64,000 nt of DNA from Melastoma dodecandrum (GCA_029817715.1 JARUPY010000013.1:28787-92786), one strand, 5' to 3'; counted from the first letter of the stretch, positions 21,727 to 34,372 are shown. Numbers and translations are program-made. The notes: generated by a model from the letters alone, not told the origin.

Positions 21727-22140
21727 ATGGAGGAATGTAGTGGCGATTTGATTCTACATGTAGGCGGTAAGCTTAGTTTGAGGGGTAGGGTGAGTTATAT
21801 TGGTGAAAAAACATGCAGAATCAATAATGTTGATGTGGATAAAATCAGCTACTTTACCGTGAAGAATTTTGTCAATAGGGTTGGATACGATCCCACCAGA
21901 ATGTGGTTTGCTAGGCCTGAAAAGAATTTGGCTAAAGATTTGGTGGAGATTTTTAGTGATTCCGAAGTAGCTGAATTGGTAAAATTGTTAGCGGAAGCGA
22001 AATCGACCAATATTTATGTTGAAGGTGACGAATGTAATGAGAGTGAGCATGAGGAAGAAGAGCATGAGCTAGAAAAGGATGATAATTCGGTTGAAGGCTG
22101 CCAAAATGAGGTTGTTCTTGGCGTTCCCGTGCCCAAATGA
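21727..22140 (+). pseudogene. MULE N-terminal PB1-like domain ORF
   Basis: 137 codons reading MEECSGDLILHVGGKLSL. The stretch with YIGEKTCRINNVDVDKISYFTV and RMWFARPEKNLAKDLVEIFSDSEVAELVKL resembles the PB1-like N-terminal domain found in plant Mutator-like transposases, where it is followed by an acidic spacer. Here the acidic spacer (ESEHEEEEHELEKDD) is present but the frame stops at 22140. The transposase core is absent, so this is an internally deleted copy. Confidence 0.55.
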
Positions 22141-22199
22141 TTCGTTACTTACGCTTTCACTCAGTACCCGTTGGTTCCAATGGAAGAGGAGAGTGTTTG

Positions 22200-22735
22200 G
22201 CCTGAGGATGCTGGGGAACCAATTCAGCCACCTTTACAAGGTTCGTCCAGAAAGACCCAAGAAAAACAGAAAGAAAGGAGCTGAAGAGGAACAAAAATAT
22301 ATATCAAAGATGCAAAGGACATGACTGGAAATGAAGTGCAGCCGCTGTAAGACTTACGGGCATAACAAGAGAGGATGCACAACAGTTCTTCAAGAGGAAC
22401 CTGCTCCTCTGCAAATAGTTGGGATTACAGTTTTTGTAAGTAATCTTTATAAACTATGTATTTCTTTGTAATTTCTGAATTTTTGGATGCAAGACTATTT
22501 TCCGATTGTTGCAGGGGCGAGGAAGGGGTAGGGGAAGAGGAAGAGGGCTGGCGGGAATGGGGAGCAGTGGAGGAGGAAGAAGACTGGCAGGAATGGAAGG
22601 AAACTCGATGCTTAAATATGGCAACTCTCGTGATCAAAGTAGTTTTGACGTGGTTACTTCGGGAACACAAGAAAGCTCAATAGCAGACCAGAGCATGGAG
22701 GCATCAACGACTGGGAATTGGTTTACTTGACTGTC
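22200..22735 (+). pseudogene. MULE C-terminal remnant with zinc knuckle
   Basis: One frame gives ERPKKNRKKGAEEEQKYISK, then a TGA, then MKCSRCKTYGHNKRGCTT. The latter is a CX2CX4HX4C zinc knuckle of the kind found near the C-terminus of MuDR-type transposases. After a possible intron (acceptor ttgttgcag near 22514) a Gly/Arg-rich tail follows (GRGRGRGRGLAGM), ending at 22730. The in-frame TGA sits in an otherwise conserved stretch and marks decay. Confidence 0.55.
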
Positions 22736-22794
22736 TAGATTTGATTGAATGGGATTTGGTCTAGTAGATTGTCGAAATTTAATTCACTTTATGT

Positions 22795-23010
22795 TGTCAG
22801 AATTTGGATGAACCAGTTTGTCGCAGTTTGTTGGATGAACCAGTTTGTTGTAGTTGATGAAGTAGTTTGTTGCAGTAAGGCAGTTTGTATGAACCAAATT
22901 GTTGCAGTAAGGCAGTTTGATTGAATGAACCTGTTGCAGTAAACCAGATTGTTGTAATTAAACCAGTTTGTTACAGTAAACCAGATTGTTGTAATTGAAC
23001 CATTTTTCAT
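22795..23010. repeat. Degenerate tandem repeat, AAACCAGTTTGTTGCAGT-like units
   Basis: At least eight imperfect copies of a unit resembling ACCAGTTTGTTGCAGTA, spaced by about 17-35 bp, just downstream of the MULE C-terminal remnant. No dyad and no regular spacers, so not a CRISPR-like array. Confidence 0.6.
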
Positions 23011-24609
23011 GTTATTGTTGTTACCAAATTTTTTACCAAGACAAAAAAACACCAAAATAAAAAGGGATCAAATCAAAATCACAACACAAAGGTAAAAATG
23101 TATTTTGGTTCCAAATCTTAAAAAAGAAATAAATCAAAGGTGAGACAAGAAGGGAACAAATAATAAAAAAGGTGAAACAAAAATATCACCTAAAAGTTAT
23201 AATAAGGGAATCGTTTTTCTCATACGAAGAAGGAGAAGGGGGTTCTTCTGAACAACATCCGGACTTCTCTGATCATCCAGCTCAAAGGTAGTAAAGGCGT
23301 CAGTGTCTAACCCCCTGCCGAGCCGAGTCTGGGTTTTGGCTGTCTTAATCGAGGTGTTTTCGACTTTTGCGGTGACAATTATGCTTTCATTGGAATCACA
23401 TGCTACTCCTCTCAAGTCATCCATATCAGTAATATCGTTCCATTCCATTAGCTTGAGTTTTTCTTCAATGGATTTGTCTATCATTTCTTTTTCTCTATTA
23501 CAGGAAAATCGCAGCAAATGATAATACGTTCTCAGATTCACTGCCCATCCGCATCTGAATGAGGGAACATCATCGGGGCGGTATGAGTTGGAGGAAAGCC
23601 ACGCCACGCTCTGAGTCATTCTCGATCTCCTCACCGACGTCTGCCTCCCTGGTGGGCGTTGATAAATTCCCGCTTGAACCTCATCATCTTTGCCCTCTTC
23701 GTCCACCGAAGTCTCTATTCGAACAATTTACTCCGTTTCTTTGATATTTATGCAGATATCCCGGGGGCGTGCCTTGCGGACAACCAAGGCACGCACCACG
23801 TTCACCGCTCTCGGCACAAGAATCCACAAAGGATCGAGGGATTATTTGAATTCTCAAAGATCAAGACCCTCATAAGACGGCTTTGCACTCACCAACATAC
23901 GGCATCAGCGGCTCGCCAGATTCGTCGTAAACCTCCATATAAAACAACACTGAAAGGTACAACGCTAACGGGTGCTTTAAGGGAGACGAGAAATAGTACT
24001 AATCTCGCTCATCCCACACCCGGTTCTCCCTTGAATTCAATTCGGCTTAGAAATTGCTAAGGGCATTGATAAGTCTGTGATTGTCTGCGTTTTGCCCAAA
24101 TAATTTTTTTAAATAATAAAACCTTTTTCCTAAAAAATAATTCACATAGGCCGTTAAGCGTTAATGAGCTCGGGGTCATTTTTAAAGTCAAGTGTTTTTT
24201 TATTCTTTTTAAAGCCGAGCTCTAATGAATTAAAAAACACACAATTTTAACGCCTCCATTTTCTTTGTGATGCATGCGATTTAATATTCCTTAATTCCCG
24301 AACCTAAACGAATCTCTATATTTTTCTAACTTGAACTTAAAATAAGTTAGTGGCGACTTCTTCACGTTTTCAAAATCCGAAGTCATATTGTCAATTGTGG
24401 ATATCCATTTTAGATGGAACCGGAAAATGGATCACCCGCGACAGTTATAATGTGCTATAACACCATGCTTATACTCTGTTCTTATACTCTGGTCATAAAA
24501 CAAAATCCAACAACAATTAAAACAAAGATAAAAAGATACAAGACACAGTTATATATCTAAAGCAATCGGTCTTAATAATCTCTAATCTCGCTTTAATCTT
24601 AATGACTTG
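23011..24609. other. Repetitive DNA of uncertain origin inside the MULE block
   Basis: Frames at 23197-23706 (-) and 23659-24060 (+) look like decayed coding or LTR DNA but match nothing I know. The stretch GTTAGTGGCGACTTCTTCACG (24347-24367) resembles the LTR/primer-site boundary seen in some Tat/Ogre gypsy elements. This may therefore be a truncated older LTR element. Confidence 0.25.
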
Positions 24610-25893
24610 TGATGCGCGTCGTCTACGCAACAAAAATAAAACCTCGTTCGCACACACTAAAATAGCAAGGGCAAGCAAGGGTCGAACCCACAGAGAACAG
24701 TATCGATTAGATCGTTTAACGTCAATTCTATAACTGATTTGACGTCAAGTAAACGAAATCACACGATGCAAAGTTCAACTAAGCGAAAGACTAAATCGAC
24801 TTATCAATAGGCTTAAAAGTCCAGGACTACCGATTTCCCCTCGTGTCCTATGCTCTCGTATCTCCCCTTTTGTGTTACTATTAAATTTTGCTGGTCGTTA
24901 ACCGTAGGTTGCTAAACTCTCCCCATAACCCTCTCAGGTATCCGGGAACGTACCCTCGTGTATCAAATCCTCTACTCTATGTCTAGGTAAGGAATTAGTG
25001 AAGGCCCTTTACGATTCAACCCTACTTTGGTTACCTAAGGTGCGTGGTATTTCTACTCTCGCACTAAAACCCGGTCTCTCGACTCTAAGATTCCTTAAGC
25101 TATCCTGTTCCTGATCTAACCTAGACTACCCTCTCGAGTCTCCCTAGGTGATCGAATCAATATCAACAGTTGATCAGGCTGCTGATACGCATTAAGCACA
25201 GGAAACGAATAAACAACCAAACAAGAATTTAATTCATAACTGAAAAGAGGTTCAACAATCGCCGAGGAACACGAGGTTCCATCGTCGTCCTAGAACAAGA
25301 AAATTAGTTCATCACTACACTACGAAACAATAGAAGAGTAAAAGAACGCATAATCTAAAAACCAAAGGAAAAGGAAAAGGGGTTGTAGTTCTTCAGGGGC
25401 AAGAGTCTCCTGTCACAAGCCTTCTACCCCAAAAAACGCCTACCCTAGCCAGCCTGAGTTGTAGTCTATTTATACTAGGGTAGGAAGACTAAAATCCGGA
25501 AATAAAATCCTAAAAGATCCTCTACTCGCAGCTGCGAGATAATCGGTCGCAGCTGCGAACTCCACTCGTCTCTGCTTCCTCGCAGCTGCGAGACAATCGG
25601 TCGCAGCTGCGAGACTCTCTGTAGTGACACTCTTCGCCTTGCTCGCAGCTGCGCCCAAATGCTCCGCAGCTGCGGAAGTCTCTGTGAAGCTCTTCTCCTT
25701 TCTTCTATGGTTTATTTCTTCATTCCTCACTTCGTCATCCATCATCTCAATTCCAATTTCCTACACACACAACAACGAACGTGAGGTGACGCAATTCAGC
25801 TCAAAACCAGAAGTTTAAACACTTAAACTTACGGAACTAGCTCAAATCAAAGCATACAAGTGATCATTTAACTCTACTTTCGTAGAGTTATCA
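24610..25893 (-). repeat. 3' LTR of the Athila-type element
   Basis: 1284 bp, nearly identical to 34484-35768. By eye I count six substitutions and one single-base indel. It contains the TATA box and the dyad cluster described separately. Confidence 0.95.
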
Positions 25894-25905
25894 CACCCCC
25901 AAACC
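25894..25905 (-). other. Polypurine tract
   Basis: GGTTTGGGGGTG on the minus strand immediately before the 3' LTR, the position and form typical of this lineage. It would prime plus-strand synthesis. Confidence 0.75.
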
Positions 25906-27106
25906 TATCTTTTGCTAGTCCTCGAGCAAAACCAAAAAAAACAAAATGAACATTTAACCAAGCAAAAACGAAACAACACATCACGACAGATACCCCCAGT
26001 CTCACCCAATTCTTCCGAACTCGAATCATCGTTAATGACTCTCAGTTAAAGTCGCACACCACTTTAGAGTCAGACTTCGCTCATGGCTAGCACGCACAGT
26101 TTTTAGCACTTACAAAACAGGTCCCCTCAATTAGCACACCTTGCGTTGTCAACCCCACAGTTTCAAATCATTCATAGCCATCAAGTACTTTTCTAGATCA
26201 ACTCTCCCTACCTTCTCAACTAATTCAAGGCATTTCTTTTTATCCGATTTTCTTTTTCTTTTCATTTCAGTTACACGACTCTAAATGCTCGTCAATTCCC
26301 GCAAACGCTCGTGTAGCGAGTTCTCAGTCAGTGACTCCCGGTCCAGTTGGACCAAGGCACTAGGTGATAAAGCACCCCTCGGACAAGAACTCGAGCCGCA
26401 AGGAAGACTAACACCACAAGCACATATTCAAGCTCAAAAACGATATATTTTTTTTTTCCCTTTTTTTTTTTTTTTCTTTTTACTCCTTTCTAGCTTGAAT
26501 AGCGGTGCTCAGAGCCTTGGCAACCGTTTTTTTTTATTTATTTCTTCTCTTTTTCCACATTCTAGTTTGAACTTCGTTTTCAAAGTTAGGTTGAGTGCCT
26601 ATACTTTTCCTTAATGACTATGCTTTCAAATAGACCGTAGGGGTGACGCTGCTTAGTTAGCTTCCTATCAGGGACGACTTAAGTTATTCTTTTCGAGAAA
26701 ATCAGGCATGCTAGCTAGAACTAATCCGTCTCCGCCTTAAAAGTGTGACCCTTAATTAACCTCCTAGAGTTCGACTCTTCTATCCGAAATCCTAAGGTTT
26801 AACTAGGGGGCATCGACTCAAAGACAATTAAAACCCTTTTTTTTCATAAGCAGAATGACTCAAAAACGGAAAACAGACTCTGAAAGTTAACTATCTAACA
26901 GCACCAAAACAAAGCAAAAACAATCACAGCAACGAAAACAGTCATAGCAAAAAGCACGGCCAGCACACCCCCAAACCTAAGCTCTGACACGACCTCGGGG
27001 CAGACTATATCTCCATTAACACAGGAAAACTAACGGAAACGAAAGCAAGGAGAGATACAACCTGACACCTGGCCGCCGGACTCAGGATCGTCCTCTGGAT
27101 GGCAAA
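25906..27106. other. Athila 3' non-coding interior
   Basis: 1.2 kb between the third ORF and the polypurine tract. T-rich runs near 26447-26480; open frames are short and not protein-like. It is the normal long untranslated stretch of this lineage. Confidence 0.6.
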
Positions 27107-28258
27107 TCACTCGGAGGCGGAGTCCATGTCCTCATCGTCCTCCTCACCCTCCGGGCTCATCTCTGCAGTGTCTAGAGCGGCGTCCCTCCATCCCATCGGT
27201 TGATCCCAACCCGGTGGGTGGTACATCGGCTGCGGAAGGGAGTTGAAGTCCACTCCGAAGGAGGTGGCAGCCTGACGGTTGAACTCCATCTGGTGGCGGA
27301 TGAACTCCATCGTGTACTGCTGAAAGGCGCGGTTCTGCTGCTGAGCTTCCCTCGTGCTCTGCATAAAGTTCTGCATCTGCGTCCACCGTTCTTGCTCGGA
27401 AGGCAGGGCGCGTGCAGGGGCTTGACGAGGTCGAGAGCGAGAAGGGGGGCCGTGCTCCCGTGTTTTGATCTTGTCCAGTGACTGATGGTCCAAAGGCTGT
27501 CCCGGGGAGCACAGCTCCTCTGTCCTGTCAAAATGCACACCAGCCTTGACACACAGGTCAGAAATGAGGCAAGGAAACCACAAACCTCGTGCGTCGTCGA
27601 GGCAGCGATGGATCATCCAGTTGATCAATTTGCCGACGTCGATCGGCATCTCTTCCATGAGGCAATAGATGAGCGCCGCCCGATCTCGAGTGATCTCGCT
27701 CGTGTTCTTGCTGGGCATGAGCCGGGAGGTGACAAATAACGCCCACATGCGCGCCTCGGTGGTCAGAGCACTGCTGTGGAGTCGGAGGGGATCCCGACGC
27801 CTCGTCAAGGTCCACTGGGTCCCTGGCTGAGCAATGCGCTCGATAACTGCGGTACTATCAAAACTCGTATTGAGATAGTCAACAAACGCATCAGTATCGT
27901 ACACAGGGAGGCCATAAAAAGATGAAATCACGGGGGCACCGAACTTAACCTCCCGATCTCGAACACGGATGCTCTGCCTATCCTTATCCAGAGTATGCAC
28001 ATTTGCATAAAACTCCCGAACGATCGGGACAACGGCCGGCTTCACTTTCGTACTAAAGCGAAGACACCCGAGGCGTTCTAAACGCGCCCGGTAATCAGCC
28101 AAATCGGGGTGCGTAGTGTCAAACACCCGCTCGGCGACCAGCGGTCGTTTGAGCGACCGTTGGTACGCCGCCGACGACTCATCCACCGGGGCCTTGCCCT
28201 TGCCTTTGCTTGGCCGGGAGCTAGACTCACCGGCCATAGTTCTCTTCTTAGGGGCCAT
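27107..28258 (-). CDS. Third ORF of the Athila-type element (env position), 383 aa
   Basis: An intact frame between pol and the polypurine tract, where Athila elements carry their env-like or 'putative plant transposon protein' ORF. The start MAPKKRTMAGESSSRPSKGKG is preferred over an upstream extension through Pro-rich leader sequence. The central domain includes FYANVHTLDK, KFGAPVISSFYGLPVYDT and ARMWALFVTSRLMPSKNTSEITRDRAALIYCLM-type text, recognisable from many plant Athila copies. The C-terminus is Gln-rich and then acidic (SPEGEEDDEDMDSASE). No signal peptide or transmembrane span is seen, so it does not look like a classical envelope protein. Function is unknown. Confidence 0.72.
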   Translation of the reverse strand: MAPKKRTMAGESSSRPSKGKGKAPVDESSAAYQRSLKRPLVAERVFDTTHPDLADYRARLERLGCLRFSTKVKPAVVPIVREFYANVHTLDKDRQSIRVRDREVKFGAPVISSFYGLPVYDTDAFVDYLNTSFDSTAVIERIAQPGTQWTLTRRRDPLRLHSSALTTEARMWALFVTSRLMPSKNTSEITRDRAALIYCLMEEMPIDVGKLINWMIHRCLDDARGLWFPCLISDLCVKAGVHFDRTEELCSPGQPLDHQSLDKIKTREHGPPSRSRPRQAPARALPSEQERWTQMQNFMQSTREAQQQNRAFQQYTMEFIRHQMEFNRQAATSFGVDFNSLPQPMYHPPGWDQPMGWRDAALDTAEMSPEGEEDDEDMDSASE

Positions 28259-28328
28259 AACTGACCCAAATCTAATAGCTAGGCAACAGGGAAATCTCCG
28301 TGCAGCAAAGAGGAAGGACTTACCTGTC

Positions 28329-28864
28329 GTCGCAGCTGCGACACCGGATCTCGCAGCTGCGAGAGGTCGCGTCTGGGAGGGTGAACAGCGTAAGGGGGAT
28401 GGCAGCCGTTGGGTGCAGAACCAGTTGTCGGAGGGCGGTGCGGACGGCGGGAACCCGACGGATCTGTGCAGAGAAGGCGTGAGCCACGGAGGGCGGTGTT
28501 GATGCGTCACCAATATCTCCGGCGGAGGGAGATGTGGCGCCAACGGGGAAAGGACGTGCGACTGTGGTCGGGATCGGGATCAAGAATGCCGAAATCGGGG
28601 CCAAGGGGTTCGGAGGGCGGTGCGGACGGCAGGACGGGCGGAGGCGACCTCGGCGTGGGGAGACGGCGCACCTGCGAGATGAAATTAGGTTAAGTGTGGG
28701 GCGGGTCGCCCCTTTCTTTTGTTTTTTTAATTCGGCCGAGGGTATGTCTTCTCGCAGCTGCGAGACCTATCCTCGCAGCTGCGAGACTCTCTGTGATAGG
28801 GGCTGCTCCGCGTCTCTCGCAGCTGCGAGATCTATCCTCGCAGCTGCGAGACTCTCTGTGATTC
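28329..28864. repeat. Further CGCAGCTGCG dyads in the element interior
   Basis: Two dyads at 28329-28364 and four at 28751-28864. The latter four form a near-perfect direct repeat of about 53 bp, each with two dyads followed by ACTCTCTGTGAT. They lie in the non-coding leader upstream of the third ORF. Confidence 0.75.
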
Positions 28865-29047
28865 AAACCCCTTCCATGCACGTCTGTCCGCATGTTCTGG
28901 ATCTGTCTGAAACATAGATGAACGATTAAAATTAGATGAAGACGGAAAATAAAGAATCATAAAATAAAACAAAACAAAACAAAAAAAACTTGGGTTGCCT
29001 CCCAAGAAGCGCCCTGGTTTAGAGTCGATGGCTCGACTGTGCAGGAG

Positions 29048-32000
29048 TTACGCGTCTTGGAGTTGCGTGGAGGTGGTTCCGCGCTCGAACGGCTCTCCAT
29101 GGTAGTGCTTTAGGCGCTGGCCGTTGACTTTGAACGTGGACCCTGAATCATTTGATTGCAGCTCTACGGCGCCATGAGGGAATACTTTTACAACTTTGAA
29201 CGGTCCGGACCATCGCGACTTCAGCTTCCCTGGGAACAAACGCAAACGTGAGTTGAAAAGGAGTACATACTCACCTGGCACAAACGTCCTGTTGAGGATG
29301 CGGCTGTCGTGCCATTTCTTTGTCTTCTCCTTGTAGAGCTTTGCATTCTCGTATGCTTGATGACGAAGTTCCTCCAACTCGTTCATCTGCAGAAGGCGAG
29401 CCTCACCTGATTGAGTTTCGTCGAAGTTGAGGTGCTTCAGTGCCCAGTAAGCCTTGTGCTCGAGCTCCACTGGTAGGTGACAAGCCTTTCCAAAAACGAG
29501 TCGATATGGAGACATCCCAATCGGCGTCTTGTATGCTGTCCTGTACGCCCACAAAGCATCGTCAAGTTTTAAAGACCAATCCTTGCGTGTGGTACTCACC
29601 GTTTTCTCAAGGATACGCTTCACTTCACGGTTCGACACTTCTGCTTGTCCGCTTGCCTGTGGGTGATACGCCGTGGCCACCTTGTGCTTCACGCCATATT
29701 TGCTCTAGAGTGCATTAAATTGACGATTGATGAAGTGTGTACCTTCATCGCTGATGATCGCACGTGGAACTCCGAACCTGGTAAAGATCTGTCTCTGCAC
29801 AAACTTGACAACCACTTTAGCCTCATTAGTGGGGGAAGCAATTGCTTCCACCCATTTCGAAACATAGTCCACTGCAACGAGAATATACTTGTTACCGTTT
29901 GATGGGATGAAGGGACCCATGAAGTCGATGCCCCAGACGTCGAAGAGTTCAACCTCGAGAATATTTTGCAGGGGCATTTCGTTTCTTCGGGATATGTTCC
30001 CCGTTCTTTGGCACCTATCACAGTGAAGAACAAATTGGTAAGCGTCCTTAAAAATAGTAGGCCAGTAAAAACCTGATTGGAGGACTTTTGCAGCCGTTCG
30101 GTCTCCTCCGAAGTGTCCTCCATAAGGGGATGCGTGGCAATGGGTTAAGATGTCCTGGACTTCAGATTCCGGCACACACCTCCTGATGACCTGATCTGCA
30201 CACTTTTTAAACAGAAACGGTTCGTCCCAAAAATATTGACGAACGTCATGTAGAAATCTTTTCCGCTTTTGTGCATCAAAATCCTCGGGGATGAACTCCG
30301 ATACAATAAAATTCACAATATCAGCATACCATGGCACGTTCACATCAGCAGACAGTAAATACTCATCAGGAAAAGAGTCATTTATGCAAACCTTGTCTTG
30401 AAGTACCTTGTTGTTTTCTAACCTAGACAAATGGTCTGCTATCTGATTTTCAGTTCCTTTCCTATCGCGGATCTCTAAATCAAATTCCTGTAATAGAAGG
30501 ACCCAACGAATCAACCTAGGCTTGGCGTCCTTTTTCTCAATCAAGTACTTGATTGCTGAGTGATCCGTGAACACTACTATCTTAGACCCCACTAGATAAC
30601 TGCGAAACTTGTCGAAGGCAAACACTACGGCTAACAGTTCTTTTTCAGTCGTGGTGTAATTTACCTGGGCGTCATCTAAGGTCCTGCTGGCGTAGTATAT
30701 CACCCGAAAAATTCTATCTACCCTCTGGCCTAATGCAGCTCCTACCGCATAGTCACTAGCATCGCACATCAATTCGAAGGGCAAACTCCAATCAGGTGCT
30801 ACGACTATGGGTGCAGAAACTAACCTCTTCTTGAGTTCGGTGAAGGCCGAAAGGCACTCAGCATCGAACACAAAGGGAACGTCCTTCTCCAATAGATTGC
30901 ACAATGGCTTCGTGATCTTGGAAAAGTCCTTGATAAACCTTCGGTAGAATCCAGCATGTCCGAGGAAGCTCCGTATCCCTTTTACAGACGACGGTGGGGG
31001 TAGCTTCTCAATTGTCTCAATCTTTGCCCTGTCCACCTCGATGCCCTTGCTGGATATCCGGTGACCTAGAACAATGCCATCACGAACCATAAACTGGCAT
31101 TTCTCCCAGTTCAGGATCAGGTTAGTGTCTTCACAACGTTTAAGAACCTTAGTGAGGTTCGACAAGCAATCCGCATACGATGCACCAAAAACAGAAAAGT
31201 CATCCATGAAGACCTCCAGACCATGTTCAATCATATCAGAGAATATGGCCATCATGCACCGTTGAAAAGTAGCAGGCGCATTACACAATCCAAACGGCAT
31301 GCGACGAAAAGCAAAGGTACCGTACGGGCAGGTGAATGTAGTTTTTTCTTGGTCCTCCGGGGCAATCAAAATTTGATTGTACCCGGAGTACCCGTCCAAG
31401 AAACAATAGAAGTCCTTACCTGCCAAACGGTCAAGCATCTGATCTATGAAGGGAAGAGGGAAGTGGTCTTTCCTGGTGGCTTTGTTTAGTTTTCGGTAGT
31501 CCATGCAAACTCTCCACCCGGTCACCGTACGAGTCGGAATCAGCTCGTTCTTCTCGTTCTTGACCACCGTCATCCCTCCTTTCTTCGGGACGCACTGCAC
31601 AGGGCTAACCCAAGAACTGTCAGAGATAGGATAGATAATACCTGCGTCTAGCCACTTGATGATCTCCTTCTTCACCACTTCCTTCATGTTCGGGTTTAGC
31701 CGCCTCTGAGCCTCGACCGAAACCTTATGATCGTCCTCAAGCAGAATCTTGTGCATGCACACCGAAGGACTGATTCCTCGAATGTCCGCTATGGTCCATC
31801 CCAATGCTCTCTTGTGCGCCTTGAGGATTTTCAACAATTTCTCCTCCTCCTCTCCTGTAAGACTAGCCGAAATAATCACAGGTAAAGTGTTTGATGGTCC
31901 GAGATATGCATACCTGAGATGGTCCGGGAGTTGCTTAAGCTCTAAGGTGGGAGGTTCCTCAATTGACGGTCGCATTGGGTTCAATGGCCGCTCTAGCGTA

Positions 32001-34372
32001 TCGAACTGTTGAATCCTTCGTGTGAACAGCGCTAGAGCCTCCTGGGTATCAACGTCGGAATCGATCTCATCCTCTTCAGCATCTAGGAGCTCTTCATCAC
32101 CGAGAGGTGAGAATTTGGAGGTGCACCTATCAACAACGTCCATCCGAAAGCAATCAGAATTCTCAGAAGGCCATTTAACAGATTTATAGACATTGAAGGT
32201 AACTTCCTGATCGTTGACCCGGATGGTCAACTCTCCCTTCTGCACGTCAATCAATGCCCTTCCTGTGGCTAAAAACGGACGGCCAAGGATGATAGAAATC
32301 TCCTTGTCCTCCTCAAAATCTAACACTAGAAAATCAGCCGGAAAGATGAACTTATCTACTTTAACAAGAACATCCTCAATAATCCCTTTCGGGTATGTGA
32401 TAGATCTATCGGCTAACTGAAGGGACACAGATGTAGGTCTTACCTCCCCCAAACCTAGCTCCTTATAAACTGAAAAGGGCATCAGGTTTATGCTAGCTCC
32501 AAGGTCACAAAGAGCCTTACCTGAGAAGGCGGTTCCAATAGTGCACGGGATCGTGAAGCTACCAGGGTCCTTAAGCTTCGGTGGCATCTTCTTCTGGAGG
32601 ATGGCGCTGCACTCCTCGGTAAGCATCACAGTCTCGAAATCGCCTAGCTTCCGCTTCTTAGAAAGCACGTCCTTCATGAACTTGACGTAGCTCGGCATCT
32701 GCTCCAAGGCCTCTGCGAAAGGTATGTTAATATGCAGTTTCTTGAAAACATCTAAAAACTTACGAAACTGAGCATCGTCGTTTTGTTTCCGCGCTCTCTG
32801 TGGGAAAGGAAGCTTCGAGATGTCAACGTCGTGTTCTTTTCTTTCTTCCACCAGCTCCTTCTTCCCTTTGTCCTGCGGCAAGCTCAAATCAGAAGTTAGC
32901 GGACTAGTTTGTGGTTCCTTACCAGATTTCTCCGATGGACTAGGGCCCTTGCTCTCTTTCTTGGCCTTGGATTCTTCTGCCTCCAGTGAACGGCCGTTCC
33001 TCAGAGTGACGGCTTTAGCTTGCTCCCTCGGGTTGGTCTCTGTATTGCTCGGGAGAGTCCCATAAGCTCTGGAATTCACCGCCTGAGCCAACTGGCTAAC
33101 CTGGTTCTCCAGGTTCCGAATCGATGCTGCCTAGTTCTTCATCAAGGTGTCTTGGTTCGCCATGTACTTGAGCATCGTCTCTTCGAGGCTCGGCTTCTTC
33201 TCCGAGGCTTCCGGTTGAGTTTGCTGATAGTGAGGTGCCGGTGCTGGTGGTCTAGGCATACCAGGAGGAGGTGCCTGTGCTCTCTAGGAGAAGTTCGGGT
33301 GATTCCTCCACCCTGGGTTGTAAGTGTTCGAGTACGGGTTGTTGCGTTGCTGGTTCCCAACAAAGTTGGCTTCCTCCATGCTCATAGTGCACTGATCCGT
33401 GAGATGCGGTCCTCCGCAAATCTGGCACCCTTGCTGGTTGCTCTGAACCGAACTAACGTTCGCTTCCTCAAATTTCTTAGTGAGCGCGGTCAGCTGGGCC
33501 TGAATTGAAGTTAAAGCATCCAACTCAAAGACACCCTGCGGCTTTCTCCTGCTCGCACGATCTGAATATTGATTCGGAAGACACGTCTTCCTCATCGTCT
33601 CCAAAAGCTCCAATCCCTCCACGTAGGACTTCCTCAAGAAAGATCCTCCAGATACCAGATTGACGTCCTTCCTGGACGAGTCCGTGAGCCCATTGTAGAA
33701 TGCCTCTAGCTGTCTCCATCCAGGCAGATCATGATAGGGGCACTGTATCAGCAGGTTCTTGAATCGCTCCCATGCCTCCACAAAAGTCTCATCACTGTCC
33801 TGACGGAAGGTGGTGATCTCGTTCCTCATCTGCGATATCTTCGAGGGAGGATAGTACTGATCCAAGAAGACCTCCTCCATCTGTGCCCAAGTCGATATGG
33901 AGTTCACTGGGAGTGAGTTGAACCACGCCCAGGCCTTGTCTTTTAGAGAGAAGATGAACAACTTCAGCCGCACTGCATCCTGGGACACTCCGTTCTGCCT
34001 GAAAGTGTCGCACACACTGAGGAACTTGCTCAGATGCTCATGCGGATCCTCCATCGGTGTTCCTCTGAACTGGACTGTATTCTGGATCATCTGCATCACC
34101 GAGGTCTTGATCTCATAATCGCGAGCAGCGATGGGCGGTGGCGCTATGCATGACCGGTGAGCGTAAGTTCTGGCCGATGTGAAGTCCATCATCGGTCTGT
34201 TGTCAACATCCGGCCTCCCTCCATGCACTGCTCTCGGGATCAGGTTCCCGTCGATCTGATGTCGGTTGTCCTCGTCGGCCATAGCTGATCGCTGTGCTCT
34301 TAGTCGCTGCCGGAAGGTGCGCTCGATCTCTGGATCCAAAGGAGTCAAATCAGCTCCTTGACTCCGTAGCAT
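29048..34372 (-). pseudogene. Athila gag-pol polyprotein frame with three in-frame stops
   Basis: One continuous reading frame of about 1775 codons begins with the methionine at 34372. Gag covers about 34372-33284 (retrotransposon gag region with WAWFNSLP and a CQICGGPHLTDQC zinc knuckle). Protease follows with the DLGAS active-site motif near 32506. Reverse transcriptase has FMDD near 31205. RNase H has MCDASD and [10 protein letters not shown]. Integrase has an HHCC region (HFGGD..CDRCQ), the start of its DDE core, and a C-terminal part at 29692-29048. TAG stops interrupt the frame at 33284-33286, 33131-33133 and 29705-29707. The copy as written therefore cannot make a full polyprotein. Confidence 0.9.

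Noticed and set aside
22795..23010. CRISPR-like array
   Set aside because: Repeats are imperfect with no regular spacers, and this is a plant nuclear genome.
23197..23706. 169-codon minus frame inside the MULE block as a gene
   Set aside because: No recognisable domain, repetitive surroundings, and no promoter or splice context.
27144..27815. Several 85-126 codon frames inside the Athila third ORF
   Set aside because: Shadow frames; only the 27107-28258 frame matches the known Athila ORF.
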